Shown here: positions 16,801 through 25,296 of the stretch, one piece after another
Position numbering within the stretch: the first letter of the stretch is position 1
Layout of the letters: each line of letters begins with the position of its first letter
Source: Meridianimarinicoccus marinus
GTDB taxonomy: Bacteria > Pseudomonadota > Alphaproteobacteria > Rhodobacterales > Rhodobacteraceae
Length of the DNA stretch: 64,000 nucleotides
Assembly (NCBI RefSeq): GCF_040689105.1
Contig: NZ_JBFBVU010000008.1
Span: forward strand, 1 to 64,000
Reading direction: 5' to 3'
Notes under the pieces: model-generated
What the model saw: the letters and a program-made list of their open reading frames with translations, nothing else
Told to the model about the DNA's origin: nothing
Databases searched by the model: none
Made by a program: the position numbers and the translations under genes

Positions 16801-17397
16801 GGCGATCTCTACGTGCCCGCGCTCGGTCCGGGCCTCGGCGTCCGGCAGGCCGTCCTCGCCGGGATGGCGTTGCAACTCGATATACAGCCGGTCGCCGAAG
16901 CCCTCGGCCAGTTGCCGCACCAGTGTCTCGGCCGCCGGGCGATGCCCCGCCTGCAACAGCCGCCCCACCGGCCCGTCGGGACCGCCGGTCAGGCAAATGA
17001 CCCCCTTGGTATGCGCCAGCAGTTTGGCCAGAGGCACCTGTGGCAGTTGCCCGTCGTTTTCCAGATACAGCACCGAATTCAGCTTCAGCAGATGCCCATA
17101 GCCCACCGCCGTTTGCGCGAGCAATACCACCGGCGCGGGCGGCACCGCCCGTTCGCCGGGGCGCGGCGTGTCATAGGCCAGATCCACCTGGCAGCCGATG
17201 ATCGGCTGCACGCCCGAGCGCGCCGCAAGTTCGGAGAACTCCAACGCGGCGAACATGTTGTTGGTGTCGGTCAGCGCCACCGCCGGCATCCCCATCCCGG
17301 CCACCAGACCGGGCAGTTTCTTGACCCGGACCGCGCCTTCGAGAAGCGAATATTCGGAATGTAGGCGCAGGTGGATGAATCGCGGAGAATTTTTCAT
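13897..17397 (-). CDS. dnaE: DNA polymerase III alpha subunit
   Basis: A 1,166-residue replicative polymerase. The PHP domain opens with FIHLRLHSEYSLLEGA. The palm has GPGRGSGAGSLVAYAL followed by PDFDIDF (402-408), whose two aspartates D403 and D405 bind the catalytic metals. Further blocks are the helix-hairpin-helix/beta-clamp region and a C-terminal OB fold. The size and domain order are those of the main replicative DnaE1 rather than the mutagenic DnaE2. The start is at 17397. Its end is convergent with the small lipoprotein gene, leaving almost no space for a terminator. Confidence 0.96.
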   Translation of the reverse strand: MKNSPRFIHLRLHSEYSLLEGAVRVKKLPGLVAGMGMPAVALTDTNNMFAALEFSELAARSGVQPIIGCQVDLAYDTPRPGERAVPPAPVVLLAQTAVGYGHLLKLNSVLYLENDGQLPQVPLAKLLAHTKGVICLTGGPDGPVGRLLQAGHRPAAETLVRQLAEGFGDRLYIELQRHPGEDGLPDAEARTERGHVEIAYAMDLPLVATNDVYFPKAEMYEAHDALICIADGAYVDQQDARRRLTPQHYLKSPEEMATLFADLPEALENTVEIARRCAFKAETHPPILPRFADDEVEELRRQAQAGLKDRLAVIPHAASVEEYEKRLEFELGIIEGMGFPGYFLIVADFIKWAKDHDIPVGPGRGSGAGSLVAYALTITDLDPLRYSLLFERFLNPERVSMPDFDIDFCMDRREEVIHYVQEKYGRDKVGQIITFGALLSKAAVRDIGRVLQMPYGQVDRLSKMIPVEGVKPVSIEKALIDEPRLREEARREEVVDRLLTYGQQVEGLLRNASTHAAGVVIGDRPLDALVPLYRDPRSDMPATQFNMKWVEQAGLVKFDFLGLKTLTVIQNAIDLIEAQGRPLHVAADGTKLYEPAAGAEGQINLIPLDDEKTYRLYADARTVAVFQVESSGMMDALRRMKPTCIEDIVALVALYRPGPMENIPTYCEVKNGLKERASVHPLIDHILEETQGIIVYQEQVMQIAQVMAGYSLGGADLLRRAMGKKIKEAMDAERPKFEKGAAENGVDKKKASEVFDLLEKFANYGFNKSHAAAYAVVSYQTGWLKANHPVEFMAGVMNCDIHLTDKLAVYAEEVRRGLGLEIVPPCVNRSQAMFSVADGKVVYGLGALKNVGVEAMKLVEAGRGDKPFANLFDFARRVDLKRIGKRPMEMLARAGAFDQLDGNRHRVFKSLDALVAYSAAIHDQRGSSQVSLFGEAGDDLPEPRMTQVTDWLPAERLGEEHTAIGFYLSGHPLDDYMPALKRAGVKTLAEVEEAARTAPLVAKLAGAVAGRQERKSARGARFAFAQLSDPSGLFEVTIFSDTLEASRDLLEAGTNVVMTVEATCEADQLKLLCRSVVPVDSVATAGAPMGLRVFLNRSETLETIAAMLEKAREETRVPARSPVELCLLGPDLPGEVQIKLPEPYYVNPAIKGAVKSLDGVVVVEDF

Positions 17398-17819
17398 GGC
17401 GCCAACCTAGAAGGCACTGCAACGACGTGAAAGTCCTATCGTGACGGTCAAGACTGCAAGCACGTGTTCAGATTGTGCCCTCGTCACGCAAGCCCCGGAC
17501 ATTTCTGCCCTATTTTCTGGCATTTGCTCGGGGCGCAGCGTCAGACCAATGCACAGAAGTCTTGCAAATGCCGCCTTTCCCGGCTTTCCTTCTAGATGCC
17601 GAGGCTGGTCTACGCCGCATCGACCGATCTTGGCACGGATCCATTCCGGTACAGCGGCGGTTTTTTCGGATCTATGGTGGCGTTACTTCCAGGCGGCCCG
17701 GCCGTGCGCATCGATGGGGACCCGGTGACGCGCACCCGGCCACGCCTCTACAAATCATCCTGCCACATCGCACCGCCGTGCGTGGCAAAGGCATGCCCGT
17801 TCGCAAGGGCAATCGCCGG
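17398..17819. other. Divergent intergenic region dnaE/xdhC, no gene seen
   Basis: These 422 bp lie between the divergent starts of dnaE and xdhC. The xdhC frame stays open upstream to 17475, but the encoded sequence is unlike the XdhC family and has no credible start signal. I see no RNA gene or strong dyad. Confidence 0.4.
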
Positions 17820-18770
17820 ATGAGCCTGGATCGCGACATGCTGATGCAGGCCCTGGACCGGCACGCCCGCGTCGCGCGTGTCGTGGTGGCAGAAACCGCG
17901 GGCTCCGTACCGCGCGAAACCGGCGCGGCGATGCTGGTCTGGCCCGAAGGACAATCGGGCACCATCGGCGGCGGCGCGCTGGAATTCGATGCGGTGGCAG
18001 AGGCGCGCAAATGCCTGACCACCCGCACCCACAGGGTACAGCGCATCCCGCTTGGTCCCGCACGCGGCCAATGCTGCGGCGGGGCGGTCACCCTGGTGAT
18101 CGAATGTTTCGACGCCGCGCGTCTGACCGAGGTTCCCAAGGACACGCCCTACCTGCGCCGTATCGAGGGCGCGGATCTGGCCCCGCTCTCCCTGCGCCGC
18201 GCCTGCCGCGCCGCCCGGTCCGAGGGCCAGCCGGTGACCACGGCTCTACAGGATGGCTGGCTGCTGGAGCCGGTCACGCATCCGACCCGCCCGGTCTGGA
18301 TCTGGGGCGCAGGCCATGTGGGCCGCGCGCTGGTCGATGTGCTGGCGCCCCTGCCCAACCTTGCGCTGACCTGGATCGACACCGCGCCGGACCGCTTCCC
18401 AGACGCTACGCCCGAGGCCGTAACGGTGCTGCCCGCCGCGCAGCCACCGCTGCTGGTGCAACACGCGCCCTGCGATGCCCGGCATCTGATCCTGACCTAT
18501 TCGCACGCGCTGGATCTTGACCTCTGCCACGCGCTTCTGAGCCACGGGTTTCACAGCGCCGGGCTGATCGGCTCGGCCACCAAATGGGCCCGATTCCGGC
18601 GGCGGCTGGCCGCCCTTGGCCATGCCCCCGACGACATCTCCCGCATCACCTGCCCGATTGGCGACCCGCGCCTGGGCAAGCATCCCGCAGCCATTGCCAT
18701 CGGTGTCGCCGCCGCCCTACTGAGCGACGAACCGACCGCCCATAGATCCCGGATTGCCCATGAGTTTTGA
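17820..18770 (+). CDS. xdhC: Xanthine dehydrogenase accessory protein XdhC
   Basis: A 316-residue protein that binds molybdenum cofactor, supports its sulfuration and inserts it into xanthine dehydrogenase XdhAB. The N-terminal XdhC/CoxI domain has GSVPRETGAAMLV and GTIGGGALEF. The block ARGQCCGGAVTLVIE (residues ~81-95) carries the twin cysteines that bind the pterin in the family. The C-terminal Rossmann domain begins WIWGAGHVGRAL (~161). The ATG at 17820 is chosen by family length. The last 11 bp overlap the next gene, an ABC ATPase, so xdhC is translationally joined to a purine-type transporter. xdhA and xdhB are not in the window. Confidence 0.92.
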   Translation: MSLDRDMLMQALDRHARVARVVVAETAGSVPRETGAAMLVWPEGQSGTIGGGALEFDAVAEARKCLTTRTHRVQRIPLGPARGQCCGGAVTLVIECFDAARLTEVPKDTPYLRRIEGADLAPLSLRRACRAARSEGQPVTTALQDGWLLEPVTHPTRPVWIWGAGHVGRALVDVLAPLPNLALTWIDTAPDRFPDATPEAVTVLPAAQPPLLVQHAPCDARHLILTYSHALDLDLCHALLSHGFHSAGLIGSATKWARFRRRLAALGHAPDDISRITCPIGDPRLGKHPAAIAIGVAAALLSDEPTAHRSRIAHEF

Positions 18771-20301
18771 CCCCGCCCAAACGCCGCTGCTGATGCTGGA
18801 GGGTCTGACCAAGGCCTATCCCGGTGTCATCGCCAACAATCAGGTCGGGTTTTCGATCGCGCCGGGCGAAATCCACGCGCTTCTGGGCGAAAACGGCGCC
18901 GGGAAATCGACGCTGGTCAAGACAATCTACGGGCTGGTCAAACCCGACGCCGGGCGCATGGAGTTGCATGGCGTCGCCTATTCGCCCGCCAAACCGTCCG
19001 AGGCCCGCCGGCGCGGGGTGGCCATGGTGTTCCAGCATTTCTCGCTGTTCGAGGCGCTGGACGTGGCCGAAAACATCGCCCTTGGCATGGAGGACCCGCC
19101 GCCCCGGCGCGACCTGTCGGAACGCATCCGCTCGGTGTCCGAAGAATACGGGCTGCCGCTGGATCCCTCCCGGCGCGTCGGCGACCTGTCGGCAGGAGAA
19201 CGCCAGCGGGTCGAGATCATCCGCTGCCTGTTGCAGAACCCCAAGCTGCTGATCATGGACGAACCGACCTCGGTGCTGACCCCGCAGGAAGTGGACATGC
19301 TGTTCACCACCCTGCGCACCCTTTCGGCGGAAGGCACCGCAATCCTCTATATCTCGCACAAGCTGGATGAAATCCGCAATCTCTGCGACGCCGCAACGGT
19401 GCTGCGCCACGGCAAGGTGGTGGGCGATTGCATCCCGCGCGAAACCTCGGCCCGCGCCATGGCCGAACTGATGGTCGGCGCCACTCTGCAAACTCCGGCC
19501 CGCGCAGCGGGCACGCGCGGCGAGGTATTGCTGGAGGCGCGTGGGCTGAGCCTGCCTTCGGAGCGCCAGTTCGGCACCGCGCTGAAAACCATCCAGATGC
19601 AGGTGCGCTCGGGCGAGATCCTCGGCATCGGCGGGGTTGCGGGCAACGGACAGGACGAATTGCTGGACGTTCTGTCGGGCGAAAGCCGCGCCCCGGCGGG
19701 CACCCTGTTTTTCGAAGGTCAGGATATCGCGACGCTCGGCCCACGCCAGCGCCGCGCCATCGGCCTGCTGACCGCGCCCGAGGAACGTCTGGGCCATGCC
19801 GCAGCACCCGACATGAGCCTTGTGGAAAACGCTATGCTCACCGGCGATCCGCGCATGTCGCTGGTGCGCAACGGCATGCTGGACTGGCCGAAGACCCGGG
19901 AATTCGCGAAAAAGATCATCACCGAGTTCGACGTGCGCACGCCGGGCAGCCATGTGGCCGCCCGCGCCCTGTCGGGCGGCAACCTGCAGAAATTCGTGAT
20001 CGGGCGGGAGGTGTTGCAAAACCCCCGCGCCCTGGTGGTGAACCAGCCCACCTGGGGCGTGGATGCCGCCGCCGCAGCCTCGATCCGGCAGGCCCTTCTG
20101 GATCTGGCCGAACAGGGTACCGCGCTGATCGTCATCAGCCAGGATCTTGAGGAAATACTTGAGATCGCAGACAATTTTGCGGCCCTGAACGAAGGCCGTC
20201 TGACCGAACCACGCCCTGCCGCCGGGCTCAGCCTGGAAGAGATCGGCCTGATGATGGGCGGCGCTCATGACATGGACACCGCACATCATGCCGAAGCCTA
20301 G
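18760..20301 (+). CDS. BMP-type ABC importer ATPase, two nucleotide-binding domains
   Basis: A 513-residue fused double ATPase of the class that energises importers with BmpA/PnrA-like binding proteins (purine nucleosides in characterised cases, e.g. the B. subtilis Nup system). The first domain has Walker A GENGAGKST (43-51), signature LSAGERQRVEI and Walker B LLIMDEPTSVLT. The second domain has the degenerate Walker A GGVAGNGQDEL and signature LSGGNLQKFVIG, as expected for this family. The start overlaps the end of xdhC by 11 bp. Linkage to xdhC supports a purine substrate; xanthine, guanine or nucleosides cannot be told apart. Confidence 0.92.
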   Translation: MSFDPAQTPLLMLEGLTKAYPGVIANNQVGFSIAPGEIHALLGENGAGKSTLVKTIYGLVKPDAGRMELHGVAYSPAKPSEARRRGVAMVFQHFSLFEALDVAENIALGMEDPPPRRDLSERIRSVSEEYGLPLDPSRRVGDLSAGERQRVEIIRCLLQNPKLLIMDEPTSVLTPQEVDMLFTTLRTLSAEGTAILYISHKLDEIRNLCDAATVLRHGKVVGDCIPRETSARAMAELMVGATLQTPARAAGTRGEVLLEARGLSLPSERQFGTALKTIQMQVRSGEILGIGGVAGNGQDELLDVLSGESRAPAGTLFFEGQDIATLGPRQRRAIGLLTAPEERLGHAAAPDMSLVENAMLTGDPRMSLVRNGMLDWPKTREFAKKIITEFDVRTPGSHVAARALSGGNLQKFVIGREVLQNPRALVVNQPTWGVDAAAAASIRQALLDLAEQGTALIVISQDLEEILEIADNFAALNEGRLTEPRPAAGLSLEEIGLMMGGAHDMDTAHHAEA

Positions 20302-20322
20302 CGCCCTGCAAGGAGCCATCCG

Positions 20323-21408
20323 ATGATCCGCCTTGAAAAGCGCCCCACCCCGTCCCGACTCTGGACCGCGCTGACCCCGCTGGTCGCGGTTCTGGCCACC
20401 ATTGTTGCCGGGGGGCTGATGTTCGCCGCCCTTGGCAAGGATCCGGTCGAAGCCATCCGCACGATCTTTTTCGACCCGCTCTTCAACGAGCAGTTCGCAA
20501 GCTATTCGCGGCCGCAGCTTCTGGTGAAGGCCGCGCCGCTGATCCTGATTGCCATCGGGTTGAGCCTCGGGTTCAAGGCCGGCATCTGGAACATCGGCGC
20601 CGAGGGCCAATACATCATGGGCGCGATCTGTGGCGGCGGCGTCGGGCTGGCGCTCTACCCTTCGGAATCGCCGCTGATCTTTCCGCTGATGGTGGTGACC
20701 GGCGCTTTGGGCGGCTGGGCCTGGGCGATGATCCCGGCCATCCTGAAGACGAAATTCAACACCAACGAGATCCTCGTGTCGCTGCTGCTGGTCTATGTGG
20801 CCGAACAGCTTCTGGCCTCGGTCTCGCTGGGGCTTCTGCGCAGCCCCGAGGGCGGCGGCTTTCCCGGCTCGCGCAATTTCCAGCACTGGGATGCGGCGGC
20901 CAACGTCGAGCTGTTCACCGGCACCGGCATGCACTGGGGTGTGGTCGCGGCCTTCATTTCGGTGATCGGCGCCTATGTGCTGCTGGCCCGGCACATGCTG
21001 GGCTATCAGATCCGCCTGACCGGCGCCGCCCCACGCGCGGCGCGGTTCAGCGGCGTGAACCCGACCCGGCTGATCGTGACCTGCCTTGGCCTTTCCGGCG
21101 CGCTGGCCGGAATGGCGGGCTTGTTCGAGGTCACCGGCCCGGCGGGGCAACTGAGCATCGACTTCGGCTCGAACTATGGCTTCACCGCCATCATTGTGGC
21201 CTTTCTGGGCCGCCTGCATCCGGTGGGCATCCTGCTGGCCGGGCTGCTGATGGCGCTGACCTATATCGGCGGCGAGTTGGCGCAATTCATGCTGGGACTG
21301 CCAGCGGCGGCGATCCAGGCCTTCCAGGGCATGTTGCTGTTTTTCCTGCTGGCGGTGGACGTTCTGACCAACTTCCGCATTCGCCTGATCAAATCCGAGG
21401 TGGCGTGA
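20323..21408 (+). CDS. BMP-type ABC importer permease 1
   Basis: A 361-residue inner-membrane protein of the BPD_transp_2 family with about nine or ten hydrophobic segments. Family landmarks are LGFKAGIWNIGAEGQYIMGA (residues ~80-100) and ATILKTKFNTNEI-like coupling sequence (AILKTKFNTNEILVSLLL). Its stop TGA shares its A with the ATG of permease 2. It forms the heterodimeric channel with permease 2. Confidence 0.92.
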   Translation: MIRLEKRPTPSRLWTALTPLVAVLATIVAGGLMFAALGKDPVEAIRTIFFDPLFNEQFASYSRPQLLVKAAPLILIAIGLSLGFKAGIWNIGAEGQYIMGAICGGGVGLALYPSESPLIFPLMVVTGALGGWAWAMIPAILKTKFNTNEILVSLLLVYVAEQLLASVSLGLLRSPEGGGFPGSRNFQHWDAAANVELFTGTGMHWGVVAAFISVIGAYVLLARHMLGYQIRLTGAAPRAARFSGVNPTRLIVTCLGLSGALAGMAGLFEVTGPAGQLSIDFGSNYGFTAIIVAFLGRLHPVGILLAGLLMALTYIGGELAQFMLGLPAAAIQAFQGMLLFFLLAVDVLTNFRIRLIKSEVA

Positions 21409-22334
21409 TGGGTGCTATATCAATCGAGCTTTTGCTGGCCTCGCTCATGGTCGCCTCGACCCCGATCCTGCTGGCCGCCATCGGCGAGCTGGTGGTTGAG
21501 AAATCCGGCGTCCTGAACCTGGGCGTCGAGGGCATGATGATCACCGGCGCCATCTGCGGCTTTGCTGTCGCCGTGGAAACCGGCAGCCCCTTCCTGGGGT
21601 TTGTCGGCGCGGCCCTTGGGGGTGCGGCGCTCTCGGTGATCTTCGCCGTTCTGACGCAATACCTGCTGTCCAACCAGGTGGCGACCGGGCTGGCGCTGAC
21701 ACTGTTCGGGCTGGGGTTCTCGGCGCTGATCGGGCAAGGCTACGTCGGCATCAAGCCGCCGCCCATCGGTCCGGTCAACCTGGGCATCCTGTCGGATATT
21801 CCGTTCGTCGGGCCGGTGCTGTTCAGCCATGACGTGACGGTCTACGTGGCCCTTGCCCTTGTGGCGGCGGTCTGGGCCTTCCTGAAATTCTCCCGCGCCG
21901 GGCTGATCCTGCGCGCGGTCGGCGAAAGCCACGAGGCCGCCCATGCCCTTGGCTACAAGGTCGTACGCATCCGCTTTCTGGCGATCCTGTTCGGCGGTGC
22001 CTGTGCCGGTCTGGGCGGCGCCTACCTCAGCCTCGTTCGGGTGCCGCAATGGACCGAGGGCATGACCGCGGGCGCGGGCTGGATCGCGCTGGCACTGGTG
22101 GTCTTCGGTGCCTGGAAACCCTGGCGCGTGCTGCTGGGGGCCTATCTGTTCGGCGGCGTCACCGTGTTGCAGTTGAACCTGCAGGCAGCGGGACTGAAGG
22201 TGCCGGTCGAACTGTTGTCGATGTCGCCCTACCTGATTACCATCCTCGTGCTGGTCATCATGTCGGCAGACCGCCGCCGCGCCGCGCTGAACGCACCGGC
22301 CGCACTTGGTCGCGTCTTCCACGCCTCGACCTGA
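21408..22334 (+). CDS. BMP-type ABC importer permease 2
   Basis: A 308-residue BPD_transp_2 permease. VVEKSGVLNLGVEGMMITGA near the N-terminus is the family hallmark, followed by about eight hydrophobic segments. The ATG at 21408 is used rather than the GTG three bases before it; it overlaps the stop of permease 1 by one base (TGATG). 27 bp separate it from the channel gene. Confidence 0.92.
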   Translation: MGAISIELLLASLMVASTPILLAAIGELVVEKSGVLNLGVEGMMITGAICGFAVAVETGSPFLGFVGAALGGAALSVIFAVLTQYLLSNQVATGLALTLFGLGFSALIGQGYVGIKPPPIGPVNLGILSDIPFVGPVLFSHDVTVYVALALVAAVWAFLKFSRAGLILRAVGESHEAAHALGYKVVRIRFLAILFGGACAGLGGAYLSLVRVPQWTEGMTAGAGWIALALVVFGAWKPWRVLLGAYLFGGVTVLQLNLQAAGLKVPVELLSMSPYLITILVLVIMSADRRRAALNAPAALGRVFHAST

Positions 22335-22361
22335 CCCGGACGAAAGGGCCACCCGACCGCC

Positions 22362-23189
22362 ATGCGCCGCGAAGAATACATCCAGATCCTGGACGGGGTG
22401 CACCCGGACCATTCGCGCCGGGTTGCGCTGGCGCACCAGGGTCTGATCGTGGCCTCGGGGCTCAGCATCTCGCTGGAAACCGTGCCCAGCCTGCCCGCCT
22501 GGGCGCATGCCTTCCTGTTCGGGTTCGAGATCGTCGTGCTGGTGGTTTTCGTGATCGAATACATCGCCCGCGTCTATTGCGCCCCCAACCGGCTGAAATA
22601 CATCTTCAGCTTCTGGGGCATCGTCGATCTTCTGGCCTGCCTGCCATTGCTGCAGATCGTGCAGCAGCAATGGGCCGCCGTCCGCTCGCTGCGCTTGCTG
22701 CGGCTGGTGCGCCTGCTGAAACTTCTGCACGCCAACCGCGCCCTGCAGCGGCTGGAAGTGGCGTTGGCCCACAGCCGCGGCGAATTGATGGTCTTTGCCT
22801 TCCTTGCGGCCATCATCCTCTATATCGCGGCGGTCGGCATCTATATCTTCGAACATGACGCCCAGCCCGAGGCGTTCTCGTCGATCCCGATCAGCCTGTG
22901 GTGGGCGGTGGTCAGCTTCACCACCGTGGGCTATGGCGACATCTATCCTATCACCACCGAAGGGCGGCTGTTCACCACTGCGATCCTGTTCATCGGGCTT
23001 GGCGTCATCGCCGTGCCCACCGCGATCATCACCACCGCGCTGATCAACACCGAACTGGAAGGCACCATCGAAAAGAAGGTGGAAGCCGAGGTCGAGCGCG
23101 AGGTCGAGACCGAACTGCACGAGGAAATCGAGCGTGAGGTCCGCAAGGATCTTGCGCCGTTGAAAAGAAAACCAACAAGGAGAACCTGA
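22362..23189 (+). CDS. Voltage-gated-type potassium channel
   Basis: A 275-residue six-transmembrane cation channel. S1-S3 lie within residues ~25-100. S4 is RSLRLLRLVRLLKLLH (108-123) with regularly spaced arginines. The pore helix and filter are SFTTVGYGD (185-193), the K+ selectivity signature. S6 follows at ~205-228. The C-terminal tail 232-265 (EGTIEKKVEAEVEREVE ...) is a highly charged helix predicted to be a coiled coil for tetramer assembly. It is placed 27 bp after permease 2 and 2 bp before the binding protein of the same ABC importer, so it is very probably cotranscribed. I do not know of a role for a K+ channel in purine uptake; the channel could simply be carried in the operon. 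Confidence 0.9.
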   Translation: MRREEYIQILDGVHPDHSRRVALAHQGLIVASGLSISLETVPSLPAWAHAFLFGFEIVVLVVFVIEYIARVYCAPNRLKYIFSFWGIVDLLACLPLLQIVQQQWAAVRSLRLLRLVRLLKLLHANRALQRLEVALAHSRGELMVFAFLAAIILYIAAVGIYIFEHDAQPEAFSSIPISLWWAVVSFTTVGYGDIYPITTEGRLFTTAILFIGLGVIAVPTAIITTALINTELEGTIEKKVEAEVEREVETELHEEIEREVRKDLAPLKRKPTRRT

Positions 23190-23191
23190 AC

Positions 23192-24268
23192 ATGATGCAA
23201 TCTTTGAAAGCCGTGCTTGCTGCGGCGGTCGTGGCGGTCGGTATCGCGGCCCCCGCCGTCGCTGAGGATCCAGTGAAGGTGGGCTTCATCTACGTCGGCC
23301 CCGCCAATGACGGCGGCTGGTCACAGCACCACCACGAGGCAGCAATGAAGATGAAGGAACACTTCGGCGATGCCGTCGAGGTGGTCGAGCAGGAATCGGT
23401 GCCCGAAGGGGCCGATGCGGAACGCGTGATGACCCAGATGGCGCTGTCCGGCGTCGACCTGATCTTCACCACCTCCTTCGGCTACATGGATCCGACCATC
23501 AACGTCGCCAAGAAGTTCCCGAACGTGAAGTTCGAACACGCCACCGGCTTCAAGACCGCGCCCAACGTCTCGGTCTATTCCGCGCGGTTCTATGAAGGCC
23601 GCGCCGTCACCGGCTACATTGCCGGGGCGATGACCAAGACCAACAAGATCGGCTATATCGCCTCCTTCCCGATCCCCGAGGTCATCCGCGGCATCAACTC
23701 GACCTACATCCACGCCAAGAAGGCGAACCCGGATGTCGAGATCAACGTCATCTGGCTCTACACCTGGTTCGATCCGGGCAAGGAAGCCGACGCCACCCAG
23801 GCCATGCTGGACCAGGGCGTCGACGTGATCCTGGCCCACACCGATTCCACCGCGCCGCTGGCGACGCTGGAAAAACAGGGCGGCTATGGCTTTGGCCAGG
23901 CGGCGGACATGATCGAATTCGCGCCCGAACCGCGGCTGTCGTCGATCATCGACGAATGGGCGCCCTATTACATCGAGCGCGTGCAGGCGGTCATCGACGG
24001 CACCTGGGAGTCGGTCAACACCTGGTACGGCATCACCGAAGGCATGGTCGGCATCGGTGAATTCAGTGAAGTGATCCCCGAAGATGTGCGCGCCGAAGCG
24101 GCCAAGATGCGCGACGACATCGCCTCGGGCGCCTATCACCCGTTCACCGGCCCGCTCAACAAGCAGGACGGCTCGCCCTGGCTGGCCGACGGCGAAGTGG
24201 CTGACGATGGCACACTGGCCGGCATGACCTTCTATGTCGAAGGCATCGAAGGTGACGTGCCCAACTGA
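23192..24268 (+). CDS. BMP family substrate-binding lipoprotein-like protein
   Basis: A 358-residue periplasmic binding protein of the Bmp/PnrA family. The signal peptide is residues 1-24 (cleavage at AVA-ED). It has no lipobox cysteine, so unlike many BMP proteins it should be soluble. Family blocks are KVGFIYVGPANDGGWSQ, IFTTSFGYMDP and KIGYIASFPIPEVIRGIN. The SD AAGGAGAA (23177-23184) is the strongest of the operon, fitting the excess of binding protein over permease. The operon ends in a GC-rich hairpin 7 bp downstream. Confidence 0.93.
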   Translation: MMQSLKAVLAAAVVAVGIAAPAVAEDPVKVGFIYVGPANDGGWSQHHHEAAMKMKEHFGDAVEVVEQESVPEGADAERVMTQMALSGVDLIFTTSFGYMDPTINVAKKFPNVKFEHATGFKTAPNVSVYSARFYEGRAVTGYIAGAMTKTNKIGYIASFPIPEVIRGINSTYIHAKKANPDVEINVIWLYTWFDPGKEADATQAMLDQGVDVILAHTDSTAPLATLEKQGGYGFGQAADMIEFAPEPRLSSIIDEWAPYYIERVQAVIDGTWESVNTWYGITEGMVGIGEFSEVIPEDVRAEAAKMRDDIASGAYHPFTGPLNKQDGSPWLADGEVADDGTLAGMTFYVEGIEGDVPN

Positions 24269-24275
24269 TCCGATG

Positions 24276-24303
24276 GCCGCCCGCCCGATCCGGCGCGGGC
24301 GGC
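24276..24303. terminator. Bidirectional terminator between BMP and CBS genes
   Basis: GCCGCCCGC (24276-24284) and GCGGGCGGC (24295-24303) form a 9-bp GC stem with a 10-nt loop between convergent genes. TGTTCCT follows on the plus strand. The T content is weak. Confidence 0.65.
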
Positions 24304-24319
24304 TGTTCCTGCCGGCGGC

Positions 24320-24748
24320 TCAGGCCGCCGGGGCGTCGTTGCGGTATTCCTGGAACCGTTCCAGCATGAAGCGGTACTCGGTGGGAATATCGCGCGACGA
24401 CAGCATCCCGATCACAGCGCCGTCCTTCAGGATCGGCAGATGATGGATATGGCTTTCGACCATGGCCTTGAAGGCATCGGCCAGCCGGTCCTCGGCCTGC
24501 GCGGTGACCGGGTCGCGGGACATGATCGCGCTGACCGGCGTGGTGTCCGAGTGCAGCCCTGCGGCCACGCATTTGCGCACCACATCCTGCTCGCACAACA
24601 CCCCCAGCAACTGGCCGTCCGTGATCACCGCAAGGGCATCCACCTTGTCGCGCGCCATGGTCTCGCACGCCGACCGGGTGGAGGCGTCGGGGGCGATGAC
24701 AGGCAGGCTGCGCCCGTCCAGAACTTCGGAAATGGAACGAATGATCAT
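24320..24748 (-). CDS. CBS-domain pair protein
   Basis: A 142-residue protein made only of two CBS motifs (residues ~10-65 and ~75-132). Sequences DALAVITDGQLLGVLCEQDVVR and HHLPILKDGAVIGMLSSRDIP are the typical second halves of each motif. Such stand-alone Bateman modules bind adenine nucleotides and regulate partners. The partner is unknown; no target enzyme lies next to it. It is convergent with the BMP gene and divergent from the AhpD-like gene. Confidence 0.88.
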   Translation of the reverse strand: MIIRSISEVLDGRSLPVIAPDASTRSACETMARDKVDALAVITDGQLLGVLCEQDVVRKCVAAGLHSDTTPVSAIMSRDPVTAQAEDRLADAFKAMVESHIHHLPILKDGAVIGMLSSRDIPTEYRFMLERFQEYRNDAPAA

Positions 24749-24939
24749 GAAATACCTCAGTGATCTGACATTGGGTCCGGCGCTACGCGCGCGGTTCCCT
24801 TAAGATCTACGATTTTCCGCACCCGTTCAAACCCCCGTTGTACCGGATCACCGCCCGCCCCTGTGCGCTCCTGTCGCGTTGCCGCGCGGCGGGAATGGTC
24901 GCAACCCATGCACATATTCCAGTTTGAAAGGGCGATCCC

Positions 24940-25278
24940 ATGTCGTGGCAAGACAAGAACAAGGACATGCGCGACCAGTTGCGCGCGCTGAACACCGCCA
25001 TTCCGGAGGCGGCGAAAGGCTTTGGCGCGCTCAGCAAGGCCGCCAAGACCGGCGCGGCCGTGGACAGCAAGACGCTGGAGTTCGTCGCCCTCGGCATCGC
25101 CGTCGCCGACCGCTGCGAACCCTGCATCGGGTTCCACATTGATGCGCTGATCAAGCTTGGCGCCACCCGCGAGGAGGTCGCGGATGTGCTGGCCATGGCC
25201 GTGCAGATGGGCGGCGGGCCGTCGCTGATGTATTCCGCGAAGGCCCTGCGCGCCTATGACGATCTGAGCGCCGGATAA
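24940..25278 (+). CDS. AhpD-like carboxymuconolactone decarboxylase family protein
   Basis: A 112-residue CMD-family protein. The motif CEPCIGFH (C59, C62, H66) is the redox-active CxxC plus histidine of AhpD-type thiol peroxidase/disulfide reductases, not the CMD enzyme itself, which lacks this pair. The conserved block ATREEVADVLAMAVQMGGGPSL follows (split here as a pattern at ~74-96). The ATG at 24940 follows GAAAGGGCG. A single cytoplasmic domain with probable antioxidant function; substrate unknown. Confidence 0.85.
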   Translation: MSWQDKNKDMRDQLRALNTAIPEAAKGFGALSKAAKTGAAVDSKTLEFVALGIAVADRCEPCIGFHIDALIKLGATREEVADVLAMAVQMGGGPSLMYSAKALRAYDDLSAG

Positions 25279-25296
25279 TTCCGGCGTCCCGAAAAG

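Noticed and set aside
14632..17364. 910-codon frame antisense to dnaE
   Set aside because: Complement of conserved dnaE codons; no start signals and no domain.
18646..21285. 879-codon frame antisense to the ABC importer genes
   Set aside because: Spans several well-defined genes on the opposite strand; typical high-GC shadow.
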